Positions 9,135-16,959 of a stretch of DNA of 64,000 bases are shown one piece after another. Under the pieces are notes generated by a model. The model was not told the DNA's origin and ran no database searches. It was given only the letters and a program-made list of their open reading frames with translations. The position numbers and the translations under genes were made by a program. This DNA comes from Streptomyces canus. GTDB lineage: Bacteria; Actinomycetota; Actinomycetes; Streptomycetales; Streptomycetaceae. Numbering within the stretch: position 1 is the stretch's first letter; each line of letters opens with the position of its first letter. The stretch covers positions 52,917 to 116,916 of the forward strand of contig NZ_KQ948676.1 of the NCBI RefSeq assembly GCF_001514145.1, given 5' to 3'.

Positions 9135-9668
9135 CCTTCTCCCTCGGCGGCGCGGTTCGATTCGGACGGGCGGGCGCCAGACAGCCGATGGTTCGCCGGT
9201 GGCTGGTCCGTATGCGGCCCGCATGGCTGCCGGTGGTCTGTCCTACGGCAACTGTCGCGGAGGCAATTACCTCATGCGAGCCGCGGTGTTGGGCCGCATG
9301 GCCAGGCGGAACCCGCCGCGACCGGAGCCATGTCAGTTCGAGTGCCTTCCTGAAAGAACGGCACGGCCGGCTCGTTGCGCAGGGCAGCTGATGCGCTCCG
9401 CGCACTTCGACGCCGCGGTTTCTTACCGGGACATGGCCTGCTCCGAGCGTGTATCAGCTGCGTAGTCAGCTGCCCTCCGGCCAGGCTTGTGCGGTGATCG
9501 CACAAGCCTGGAGAGCCGTCTCGGCACGCCGCTCGGCGTTGCGAACCTTGCGGTTGAGCGGTCATGCCTCCGGCCGCTCGACGCCGAAACGGCGAAGAGC
9601 GGCCGGAGACTGGTGTGCCCCCTCACCACCGCGCCGCCTTGAGGCAAGCGGCCGGTGGTGAGAGCGCG
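9135..9668. other. Convergent intergenic region with stacked hairpins
   Basis: No gene is recognisable. Two perfect hairpins occur before the oxidoreductase terminator: 9481-9511 (13-bp stem CCAGGCTTGTGCG, 5-nt loop) and 9568-9608 (12-bp stem CTCCGGCCGCTC, 17-nt loop). With the one at 9622-9662 this makes three strong hairpins within 180 bases. Confidence 0.6.
9622..9662 (-). terminator. Terminator-like hairpin after the oxidoreductase fragment
   Basis: CTCACCACCG (9622-9631) pairs perfectly with CGGTGGTGAG (9653-9662); an inner GCCGC/GCGGC stem extends it. It lies directly after the stop at 9669-9671 of the minus-strand oxidoreductase fragment. Confidence 0.65.
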
Positions 9669-9995
9669 TCAGGCTGCGTAGGAGGCAAGCAGTTCGTTGT
9701 ACTGCTTGGCGGCAATGGCCAGGTCCTCGTCGGAGAGGCCGAAGGCGGTGCCGTACACCTTGACCATCGGCTGCTGGATGTCGAACTGGCACAGCCGCAG
9801 GGTCGCCTCCCATTTGCTCAGGAGTGTCTCGATGGTGGCCTGGTTCGAGCCTTCGGGGGTGTAGTGGTCGGCGGGGACGCCGGTGGTGACGGCGACGACT
9901 GCCTTCTTGCCGGCCAGCTGCGAGGCGGAGCCGTCCATGGTGAAGGCCCAGCCAAGGGTGAAGACCTTGTCCTGCCACTGCTTGAACAGCGGGGT
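9669..9995 (-). pseudogene. NAD(P)H oxidoreductase (flavodoxin-like), C-terminal half
   Basis: From PLFKQWQDKVFTLGWAF to the stop the frame matches the C-terminal half of NAD(P)H:quinone/KefF-type flavodoxin-fold oxidoreductases (AGKKAVVAVTTGVPADHY, then the terminal helix AAKQYNELLASY). The N-terminal half with the phosphate-binding loop is missing. In the same frame upstream the sequence changes into IS5 transposase (DAAGMRIGKEVMDAT), so the two genes are fused at about 9995. Confidence 0.75.
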
Positions 9996-10354
9996 GGCAT
10001 CCATGACCTCCTTGCCGATACGCATCCCGGCGGCGTCGTGGCGGGCCCGGGAGGGGTGGAGTCCACACTGACCGGGGACAAGTCCGCCTGCCCCTGACGG
10101 GCGGCCTCGGCGATCAGGCCTTCGAGCAGTGCGGTGAAGACACCGGCGTCCCTCCCTACCCGGAAGCGACCGTAGACCGTCGGCCACGGGCCGAACCCGC
10201 CCGGCATCTCCCGCCACTGACTGCTGGTACGGAACCGACAGATCACCCCTTCGAACTGCTCACGCAGCCGCCCAGGGTACGGCCCGTACTCGCCTATCGG
10301 CAGGAACGGATCGATCAACTTCCGCTGCTCGTCGGTGAGCTGCCTGCGTGTCAC
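9996..10354 (-). pseudogene. IS5-family transposase, N-terminal part, frameshifted
   Basis: The start at 10354 gives the standard N-terminus of an IS5-type transposase (LTDEQRKLIDPFLP, then CRFRTSSQWREMP and the FxxW-type helix region), reaching the first catalytic Asp in VSVDST. At about 10070 one base is missing; the next frame continues RARHDAAGMRIGKEVMDA, the usual sequence after VDST. It then stops abruptly and runs into an oxidoreductase gene. The catalytic core beyond the first Asp is lost. Confidence 0.8.
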
Positions 10355-10471
10355 GCTCGACTTCCTACCGGATCTCCCGTCCCGATTGAGCGCTGACGGC
10401 CAGTCCGCGATCGTCGTACCGGGTCAGGCTTACCCGGTGCACGAGATCCCGTGCTGCGCGACCACCCCTCC

Positions 10472-11116
10472 CTACCGGCCACCCCGAGCCGTGAGGTAGG
10501 CAAGGACCGCCAGAACGCGGCGGTTGTGTTCCGCGCTGGTGCTGAGGCCCAGCTTCGCCATGATCGAGGTGACGTGGGTCTCCACGGTTCGCTCGGTCAG
10601 CCACAGCCGTCGCGCGATGCCCAGGTTGGTGTGGCCTTCGGCCATGAGAGCCAGCACTTCCCGCTCGCGGGGGGTGAGTGCAGCGAGTGGGTCGCGGTGG
10701 GTGCCGATCATGCGGGAGACGACTTCGGGGTCGAGGGCGGAGCCGCCCGCGGCGACCCGGAGCAGAGCGTCCAGGAAATCGTCCACGTCGAAGACACGGT
10801 CCTTGAGGAGATAGCCGAAACGGCCCTGGGTGACCAGTTCCACGGCGTTGCGGGTCTCGATGTGCTGGGAGAGCAGCACGATGCCGAGTTCGGGAAAGGT
10901 CTGCCGAATCTGCCGGGCGGCGCGGGCGCCGTCGTCGAGGAGGTCCGGCGGCATGCGGATGTCGATGACGGCCAGGTCGGGGCGGTTGTCGGTGACGGCG
11001 GCGACGAGCGCGGGCGCGTCGGCGGCACGGGCGACGATGTCGTGGCCGGCGTCCGCGAGCAGCCGTGCCAGTCCCTCCCGGAACAGGGCGGAGTCCTCAC
11101 CGATCACGATACGCAT
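10472..11116 (-). CDS. LuxR-type (NarL/FixJ) response regulator
   Basis: A 214-residue response regulator. The receiver domain (1-120) has acidic residues in GEDSALFREG, phospho-acceptor Asp52 in AVIDIRMP and Lys in LLKDR. The C-terminal LuxR HTH (about 145-208) contains LTPREREVLALMAEGHTNLGIARRL and TVETHVTSIMAKLGL. It is the partner of the histidine kinase just upstream, whose stop overlaps this start by 13 bases. Target genes are not evident. Confidence 0.95.
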   Translation of the reverse strand: MRIVIGEDSALFREGLARLLADAGHDIVARAADAPALVAAVTDNRPDLAVIDIRMPPDLLDDGARAARQIRQTFPELGIVLLSQHIETRNAVELVTQGRFGYLLKDRVFDVDDFLDALLRVAAGGSALDPEVVSRMIGTHRDPLAALTPREREVLALMAEGHTNLGIARRLWLTERTVETHVTSIMAKLGLSTSAEHNRRVLAVLAYLTARGGR

Positions 11117-13107
11117 GGCAGCACCGCCTCCACGGTCGTACCGCCGCCGGGGCTGCTGGTGATGTGCAGCAGTCCGCCGAGCGCGGCGACCCGGTCCTTG
11201 AGGCCCGAGAGCCCCGATCCTCCGCGCGGGTCGGCGCCGCCGCGCCCGTCGTCCTGGATGGTCACGCGCAGTGCCCCGTCCCCGTTCTCGCCGACGACGA
11301 CTCCGATGCTTGTGGCCTCGGCGTGCTTGACGGCGTTGGTGACGGCCTCGCTGGCGACGTAGAACGCGGTGGTGGCGACGTCGTCGGGCAGCATCCGTCC
11401 GTCGAGCCGCCAGTCGAGCCGCACCGGGGCTCGTATGGCCAGGGACTCCAGGGCGGGTCCCAGCCCGTCGTCGAGGGAGCTGGGCCGCAGGCCGTGCGCG
11501 AGCTCACGCAACTCCGCGACTGCCGTGCCCAGTTCGGCCACGGCCTGGTCGAGCAGTCCGTCAACGTCGACGCTGCCGTCGTCGAGATGGCGCTGCGCGA
11601 GCCGCAGCGCCATGCCGAGGCTGACCAGCCGCGACTGGGCGCCGTCGTGCAAGTCCCGTTCCAGGCGGCGCCGTTCGCGGTATCCAATGCGCAGCAGCCG
11701 GCCGCGGCTGGCCTCCACCTCGCCGAGCGCCTGGCGCAGTTCGAGCCGCAGCCGTACGGTCTCGACGAGCAGCGCGCTGGCGGTGGCCACCTCGCGCGGG
11801 CAGGGTCCGTCGATGATCCCGATGGGGCGGCCGGCGAGCCGCACTTCGGTGCCCTGCCCCACCAGTGTGCCGGCCGTGTCGTGGAACTGGGTGCCGCCCG
11901 GCAGCAGAAACCCGACCCGCAGCCGGGGTTCGCGCAGCGCGTCGCGCAGCACCTCCTCCAGTTGCTCGGGCCGTGCCCGTCCCGCGTGTACCTCGCGCTC
12001 CAGTGCCGCCACCGCCGCCAGCGCCCGCTCCCGTACGGGATAGAAACGCCGGTCCACCCAGCGGCGTACCCGGTTCTTCACCGGTACGAGGACGACGGCG
12101 ACCAGCGCCGTCACGCCGGCCGCCGCCACCGCACTCCCCCGCCCCAGGGCCAGGCCGCCCGTGAAGGAAGCGGCGCTGTAGACCGCGAGTAGTCCGGCGG
12201 TCACCAGGCCCCAGGTCACGACGGCGCTGGTGGCGCGGTCCACGTCGTACAGGTCGTGGCGCAGGATCGCGAGCGCGGTGAGCGAGGGCACACCGAGACA
12301 GAGGGCTGCCAGGCCCACCCAGATCAGTGCGGTGAGCTCGCCGAACAGCAGGTAGTTGGCCCAGCACAGCAGCAGCGTGCCGGGCAGCGCGACGACACCC
12401 AGCCCGAACCACTTCAACTGCGCCCGCTCGACCGAGTCTGCCGCGCGGTAGCGGTGGCGGATCACCAGCGCCGAGGAGACCAGCAGCACCATGAACAGCC
12501 CGAGCAGCGGCAGCAGAAGAGCCCAGACCACGGACTCGGGCAGGGTGGGCAGGGGATGCCCGTACTCCTCGAACGGCGGGTCGTACGCGGTCGGGTCGAG
12601 TGCGGCCACGAGGATGAAGACGGGCGTGACGATCAGCACGCCGTACAGCACCAGACGGGGGAAACGGCCCGGGGGCAGTCGGCCGCCGGGGAAGAAGAGC
12701 ATCAGCAGCAGGACCGGCACGTACCACAGGGTCCACATCCCTGCGGCCAGCTGGTTGACCGTCTCGGCGCCCGGCAGCGGGCGGGTGAGACTCACCTGGG
12801 CGTAGGTGTCGAGGAGGGTTTCCAGCGGCGGTACCAGGCCGATGAACGTGAGCAGGAATCCCACCAGGTTGGCGGGGCGACGGCGCGAGACGAACACCCC
12901 CAGGCCGGTGGAGAGCGCGCCCGTGACCACGGCCGAGACCATCCCGAACAGCACCCCGGCCGAGACGCCGGGGGCGGCGGCCGTCAGAGCGCAGCACGCC
13001 ACGATCACCACCGTGGTCAGCACGGTGGTGGCGAGCGAGAGGCGACAGGGCCAGGGCATGGCCCAACGGTAGGGGCGGAACGGGGCCCTCAGTATCCGTG
13101 CTGACAC
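11104..13107 (-). CDS. Membrane histidine kinase, HisKA_3 type
   Basis: This 667-residue sensor has a hydrophobic N-terminal half with about eight to ten membrane spans (to about residue 345), then a cytoplasmic GAF-like linker. The dimerisation helix RRRLERDLHDGAQSRLVSLG near residue 480 carries the phosphorylated His. The C-terminal HATPase domain has the N box (ASEAVTNAVKHA) and G boxes (DDGRGGADPRGGSGLSGLKDRV). The GTG at 13107 has GGGAG nine bases upstream; an ATG at 13059 is possible. It overlaps the response regulator start and forms one operon with it. The signal is unknown. Confidence 0.94.
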   Translation of the reverse strand: MSARILRAPFRPYRWAMPWPCRLSLATTVLTTVVIVACCALTAAAPGVSAGVLFGMVSAVVTGALSTGLGVFVSRRRPANLVGFLLTFIGLVPPLETLLDTYAQVSLTRPLPGAETVNQLAAGMWTLWYVPVLLLMLFFPGGRLPPGRFPRLVLYGVLIVTPVFILVAALDPTAYDPPFEEYGHPLPTLPESVVWALLLPLLGLFMVLLVSSALVIRHRYRAADSVERAQLKWFGLGVVALPGTLLLCWANYLLFGELTALIWVGLAALCLGVPSLTALAILRHDLYDVDRATSAVVTWGLVTAGLLAVYSAASFTGGLALGRGSAVAAAGVTALVAVVLVPVKNRVRRWVDRRFYPVRERALAAVAALEREVHAGRARPEQLEEVLRDALREPRLRVGFLLPGGTQFHDTAGTLVGQGTEVRLAGRPIGIIDGPCPREVATASALLVETVRLRLELRQALGEVEASRGRLLRIGYRERRRLERDLHDGAQSRLVSLGMALRLAQRHLDDGSVDVDGLLDQAVAELGTAVAELRELAHGLRPSSLDDGLGPALESLAIRAPVRLDWRLDGRMLPDDVATTAFYVASEAVTNAVKHAEATSIGVVVGENGDGALRVTIQDDGRGGADPRGGSGLSGLKDRVAALGGLLHITSSPGGGTTVEAVLPCVS

Positions 13108-13250
13108 GCAGAGTTGCTCCCGTGCCAGCTCCGATGCGGTGACCGCGGCTGCTCCGGGACAGTCCAGGTACCGGCATCCACCCGGACGGGGCGGACCGCC
13201 GGACGCACCACCTTGACCCGGACCTTCACGATCCCAACGGGGAGACCGCC

Positions 13251-13810
13251 GTGCGCACTGTCACCGCCCGCCGCTCGCTCGCAACCCTCGCCCTCGCCCT
13301 CGCCGCCTCGTTCGCCGGCACCGTTCCCGCCATCGCGGACGCGTCGACGGCGGACGCGTGCAGGCCCATCAGCCGCAACGAGTACATCGCCGACCGCTGG
13401 CAGGAGCTCGGCGGCGCCAACGGCTCGCTCGGATGCCCGATCGACACCACGAGGAACGTCACCGTCGGCGGGGTGTGGAAGGGCAAGCGCCAGACCTTCG
13501 AGAACGGCCAGATCACCTGGCGCCCAGTCAGGGCGCCCGGATGGTCATCGCCGCCTGGGAGTGGCGCGGCTACGCCTTCGCCGACTGGGGGACGACCGCC
13601 CCGTACAGCTACGACCGCTTCCTGCTGCGCTACTACAGCTCCTACGAGCCCCGGGGAGAACAGCGCGAGCTGCGCGGCGGCACCTCCGGCCGCGCGTGGG
13701 TGCAGAAGCGCACGACGGGCAGCTACCGCTTCATCGTCGAGGGCTGCGACGACGGCACCTTCGGATCGACGTGCCGCCAGGGCTGGACGCTCTCGGCCAG
13801 CACCCGCTGA
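13251..13810 (+). pseudogene. Secreted protein with LGFP-like motif, one-base frameshift
   Basis: A signal peptide (hydrophobic run residues 10-25, AIADA cleavage) is followed by NEYIADRWQELGGANGSLGCP and GVWKGKRQTFENGQITW, an LGFP-like cell-wall-associated repeat. At about 13530 the frame must shift by one lost base to continue into GARMVIAAWEWRGYAFADWG...CRQGWTLSASTR, which ends at 13810. Both halves read as one exported protein of about 185 residues. It lies next to two more exported proteins. It is a pseudogene or carries a sequence error. Confidence 0.65.
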
Positions 13811-13820
13811 GTCGGCGTCA

Positions 13821-13842
13821 CCACACCACACCACACCACACC
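13821..13842 (+). repeat. CCACA tandem repeat before a lipoprotein gene
   Basis: Four exact copies of CCACA plus a partial fifth lie 2 bases before the GAGGG binding site of the downstream lipoprotein gene. Copy-number change would alter leader length and spacing to the promoter. Confidence 0.85.
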
Positions 13843-13855
13843 AAGAGGGATGGGC

Positions 13856-15193
13856 ATGCGAAGCATTCGGGGGACCTTGGTGGCGATCCTCGTCACCCTC
13901 GCTCTCGGCCTGACGACCACCGCCTGCACAGGCGTGTTCGCCAAGGTCGCCGTCAAGGCGGTCGCCCGCGGAGCGCCGGCCGCCGCGCCCTTCTTCTCCG
14001 AGGCGCTGCGCCTGGGGACAGACACTCTGGTCGGCGAGGCCCTCGGTCTTGAGGGCGGGACGAAGAAGGGCGACCAGCCCGGCCTGTACGGCGGCTCCCG
14101 CAACAAGACGGGCTGCGCCAAGTCCAAACTCGCCCGCTTCCTCAAGGACCCGGCACACCGCCGTAAAGCCGCGGAGTGGGCCAGGGTGCAGGGCATCGAC
14201 GTCGACGACATCGAGGGCTTCGTGAAGAGGCTCACGCCCGTGGTACTGCGCAACGACACCCTCGTGAAGAACCACGACTACAAGAAGGGCAAGGCAGTCG
14301 CCTTCGACGCCCTGCTGGAAGCGGGCATCGCCGTCCTGGTCGACCTGTACGGAAAGCCGGTCGTGCAGTGCAGCTGCGGCAATCCGCTCGGCGCCTTCGA
14401 GCACGACGTCGACAAGGCCGACGTGACGTTCAAGGGCGAGAGCAAGAAGTGGACGTCGTATGACCGCGAGAAGGTCGTCAAGATCGAGCCCACGGAGGTG
14501 AAGTCGGAGGTGAAGAGCTACCAACTCGTCGACGTCGACAGGCAGGACGCAGGAATCGTACGGCTTCCGGGCACGGACGGAACGCGGGACGAACCTCTGC
14601 CGGACGACCCCGGCACCCAGGACGCCGAAGTCGCCGTTCCCACGGTGACGGACATGCCGGTTGAGGAGGCCACGCAGATCCTTACTGCGCAGGGGCTCAA
14701 GGTGCAGACGGACAGCGGGCTTTCCGGCAGCGACGGGGCCTCCGTCAGCGCCGCGCCCGGTACCGTCCTCGGCCAGAGCCCGGCGGCGGACGAGCAGGTC
14801 GCCAAGGGCACCACCGTGACACTCACCGTGGCACCCGGCGCGGAACCGTCCGTGACGGAATCGCCCTCGCCGTCCTCATCTTCCCCGCCGTCCTCGTCCT
14901 CCTCACCGACTGATGACACGGGTACGGCCATTGACACAGGTACGACGATGGTGATCGCGCTGGCGGATGCGCCGGTTCGTGAGTCCCCGTCGTCCACCAG
15001 CAGCCGGCTCAGCCGTGTCACAGCGGGAGGCCAGTACCCGGCCACCTGCTACGGCTCCGGCGAGACCACCAACGCCCACGGCTCCATGAGCGACATATGG
15101 GTGCAGCTCAGTCTCAAGTCCGGGGGCTTCGGCTGGGTTACGGCCACCGCGCTCCAAGAAGACCCGGCCGCAGGGGGCCTTGGCCAGTGCTGA
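13856..15193 (+). CDS. DUF6777-like lipoprotein with PASTA and SH3 regions
   Basis: This 445-residue exported protein has a signal peptide ending in a lipoprotein-like site (TTTAC, Cys24; the -3 Thr is non-standard). Residues about 55-200 carry GLYGGSRNKTGC and HRRKAAEWARVQGID, as in Streptomyces DUF6777 proteins. Residues about 255-325 form a PASTA domain (VPTVTDMPVEEATQIL...GTTVTLTVAPG), a fold that binds peptidoglycan. A Ser/Pro linker leads to a C-terminal SH3-like domain (APVRESPSSTSSRLSRV...GFGWVTATAL). A cell-wall sensor or scaffold role is inferred. ATG 13856 is preferred to 13850 because the GAGGG site abuts the latter. Confidence 0.8.
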   Translation: MRSIRGTLVAILVTLALGLTTTACTGVFAKVAVKAVARGAPAAAPFFSEALRLGTDTLVGEALGLEGGTKKGDQPGLYGGSRNKTGCAKSKLARFLKDPAHRRKAAEWARVQGIDVDDIEGFVKRLTPVVLRNDTLVKNHDYKKGKAVAFDALLEAGIAVLVDLYGKPVVQCSCGNPLGAFEHDVDKADVTFKGESKKWTSYDREKVVKIEPTEVKSEVKSYQLVDVDRQDAGIVRLPGTDGTRDEPLPDDPGTQDAEVAVPTVTDMPVEEATQILTAQGLKVQTDSGLSGSDGASVSAAPGTVLGQSPAADEQVAKGTTVTLTVAPGAEPSVTESPSPSSSSPPSSSSSPTDDTGTAIDTGTTMVIALADAPVRESPSSTSSRLSRVTAGGQYPATCYGSGETTNAHGSMSDIWVQLSLKSGGFGWVTATALQEDPAAGGLGQC

Positions 15194-15231
15194 GCCGTCC
15201 TCACCGCCTCACAAGAACCAACGGGGGATTC

Positions 15232-16152
15232 ATGTACCGCAACGAGATCCAGTACGGCAGCACCACAACCGACAACACCACTCCTCGCCCCACCGCGCGC
15301 CGGGTCAGGACCCGCGCAGCCGCGATCGCTCTCGTCAGCCTCCTCGCGGCCGGCGGGGCGGCCTGTGCCGCGCCGGCCGAGCAGAGCGGCTCACCCGGCA
15401 CGCCCGCCAAACAGAGCGACACCAAGGGCGGCACCAAGGACAACGGCGGTGACGACACCGCTGCGGCCGGGACGCCTGCGGCCGCGCTCGGTGGCGACTC
15501 GAACATCGTCGCCCTGGCCGGGAACTACGGGTCCGACACATGCCGGAAGGGCTACGTCTGGCGCGAGGCCCGCCCGACCGACCACGTCTGTGTCGACCCG
15601 CGGGTGCGCGATCAGGCCCGCAACGACAACGCCCAGGCCGACGCCCACCGCTCCCCCGGCAACGGCGGCAACGGTCCCGACGCCTGCGCCACCGGTTATG
15701 TCTGGCGCGACGCATACCCGGGCGACCTGGTCTGCGCCGACCCGCGGGTCCGGGAGCAGGCCCGCATCGACAACGCCCAGGCCGACGACAGGCGGGTGTC
15801 CACCCGAGTGTGGAAGTCCCGGTGGTACCCGGGGAGTCAAAGCAACGGCGACACCGGCACCAGCAGGAGCGACCAGGACATCCCGCGCATCCAGCTCAAC
15901 GGCGACCACTACAACCTCGGCCAGGTCCGCCTCGTCATCCGCCGCAACAGCGACAACCGCGTCCTGTGGTCCGGCACCGTCAACGCCACCAGGCACGCGG
16001 GCTTCGCCGGCGGCAGCTTCGGCAAGCGGACCAACCTGACCGACTGCTCCGCCTACGGCCGCCCGGTGAACGGCCACGCCCAGGCCTACGACGTGATCTC
16101 CAACCGCTGGTCGGCCCGCCTGCCGGTCTCGGTCGGCTGCGCCACGCTCTGA
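15232..16152 (+). CDS. Exported protein with two GYVWR repeats
   Basis: This 306-residue protein has an N-terminal export signal (ALVSLLAAGGAACA, near residue 45; a possible but non-canonical lipobox). Two copies of a 36-residue repeat follow: C-x-x-G-Y-V-W-R-[ED]-A-x-P-x-D-x-V-C-[VA]-D-P-R-V-R, ending in DNAQAD. Each has a Cys pair probably forming a disulfide. The C-terminal 120 residues are beta-rich with two further Cys. Such repeats are common in Streptomyces secreted proteins of unknown role. The ATG at 15232 follows GGGGGATTC. It closes the exported-protein cluster that starts at 13251. Confidence 0.82.
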   Translation: MYRNEIQYGSTTTDNTTPRPTARRVRTRAAAIALVSLLAAGGAACAAPAEQSGSPGTPAKQSDTKGGTKDNGGDDTAAAGTPAAALGGDSNIVALAGNYGSDTCRKGYVWREARPTDHVCVDPRVRDQARNDNAQADAHRSPGNGGNGPDACATGYVWRDAYPGDLVCADPRVREQARIDNAQADDRRVSTRVWKSRWYPGSQSNGDTGTSRSDQDIPRIQLNGDHYNLGQVRLVIRRNSDNRVLWSGTVNATRHAGFAGGSFGKRTNLTDCSAYGRPVNGHAQAYDVISNRWSARLPVSVGCATL

Positions 16153-16190
16153 CCTGCCCTGCACGACTCCGGTGGTCATGCCGGCCCACC

Positions 16191-16223
16191 CACAGAGCCG
16201 CACTCGACGAGTGCGGCTCTGTG
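16191..16223 (+). terminator. Terminator hairpin after the exported-protein cluster
   Basis: CACAGAGCCGCACTCG and its exact reverse complement are separated by one base: a 16-bp perfect stem, 39 bases after the stop at 16152. There is no T-tract, which is usual in Streptomyces. Confidence 0.8.
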
Positions 16224-16959
16224 ACGTCGGGTCCATACCACGCTTCCTCTTGTCCGCGCTGGAGATCAACCGAAGGAGATCAGCCCGTCCGCCCCACGCC
16301 ACCGAACATGGCGACCTCCGCGGGAAGTTCGGTGGCCCTCGCCCTCCGGGTGCCGGTGGTTGCAGGAGACGGGGGTGCGGTGATCGGAATCGGCAGACGG
16401 AGCGGGCGTCCGTGGAAGCGCGGATGTGGGACGCACTGGTCGGTGTGGCGAAGCAGGCCTACACCGCTGGGCTGGGCGAGGGCGCGGTGTCTCGTCCGCT
16501 CATCATGCCGCTGGTGCGCGCGAGCTGCTCGGGATGATCTGGCTCCGCCCGATCAAGGTTGGCCAAGCTGATGTCGGCGGCCGGAGGGCATCCGGTCTGC
16601 GCGTACCCCTGAGCCAGGCGGTCGGCTGAGGAGGAACGCGTCGTGGGGATCCGGGTCGTGGCGCCAGGAGCGCATCAGGCCCGGGGCGTCGCGGGTGGCT
16701 TGAGTGAGTTCGACACGCATCCGGTCGCGCCAGCCCATCAGGTTGCGGCGCACTCCCGGATCGAGGACGACCGCGCGCACTCCTCCGGCGTAGACGAGTT
16801 CGTCACCTGCCCGGCCTTGCTCCAGCAGGCTTCCGGGCCACCATGCGCGACCGCACGCCTCGGCGACCGCTTTCAGGGCAACCGTCCGTTATCGCGCCTG
16901 CCTCCCGGCGATGCCCCTCCTGCTCGGTCGGTCAGCGCGGGAGGCGGCCCCTGGAGGCG
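16224..16959. other. Intergenic region, no gene recognised
   Basis: About 740 bases. Short frames occur at 16380-16537 (plus, including EARMWDALVGVAKQAY) and 16553-16830 (minus, including VVLDPGVRRNLMGW). They have a coding-like base bias but no recognisable family and may be gene relics. Confidence 0.4.

Noticed and set aside
10451..12192. Plus-strand frames opposite the two-component system
   Set aside because: They mirror the response regulator and kinase genes and have no domain of their own.
13821..13842. CRISPR or guide-RNA-like repeat
   Set aside because: The units are five bases and contiguous, without spacers. No CRISPR array was seen anywhere in the window.
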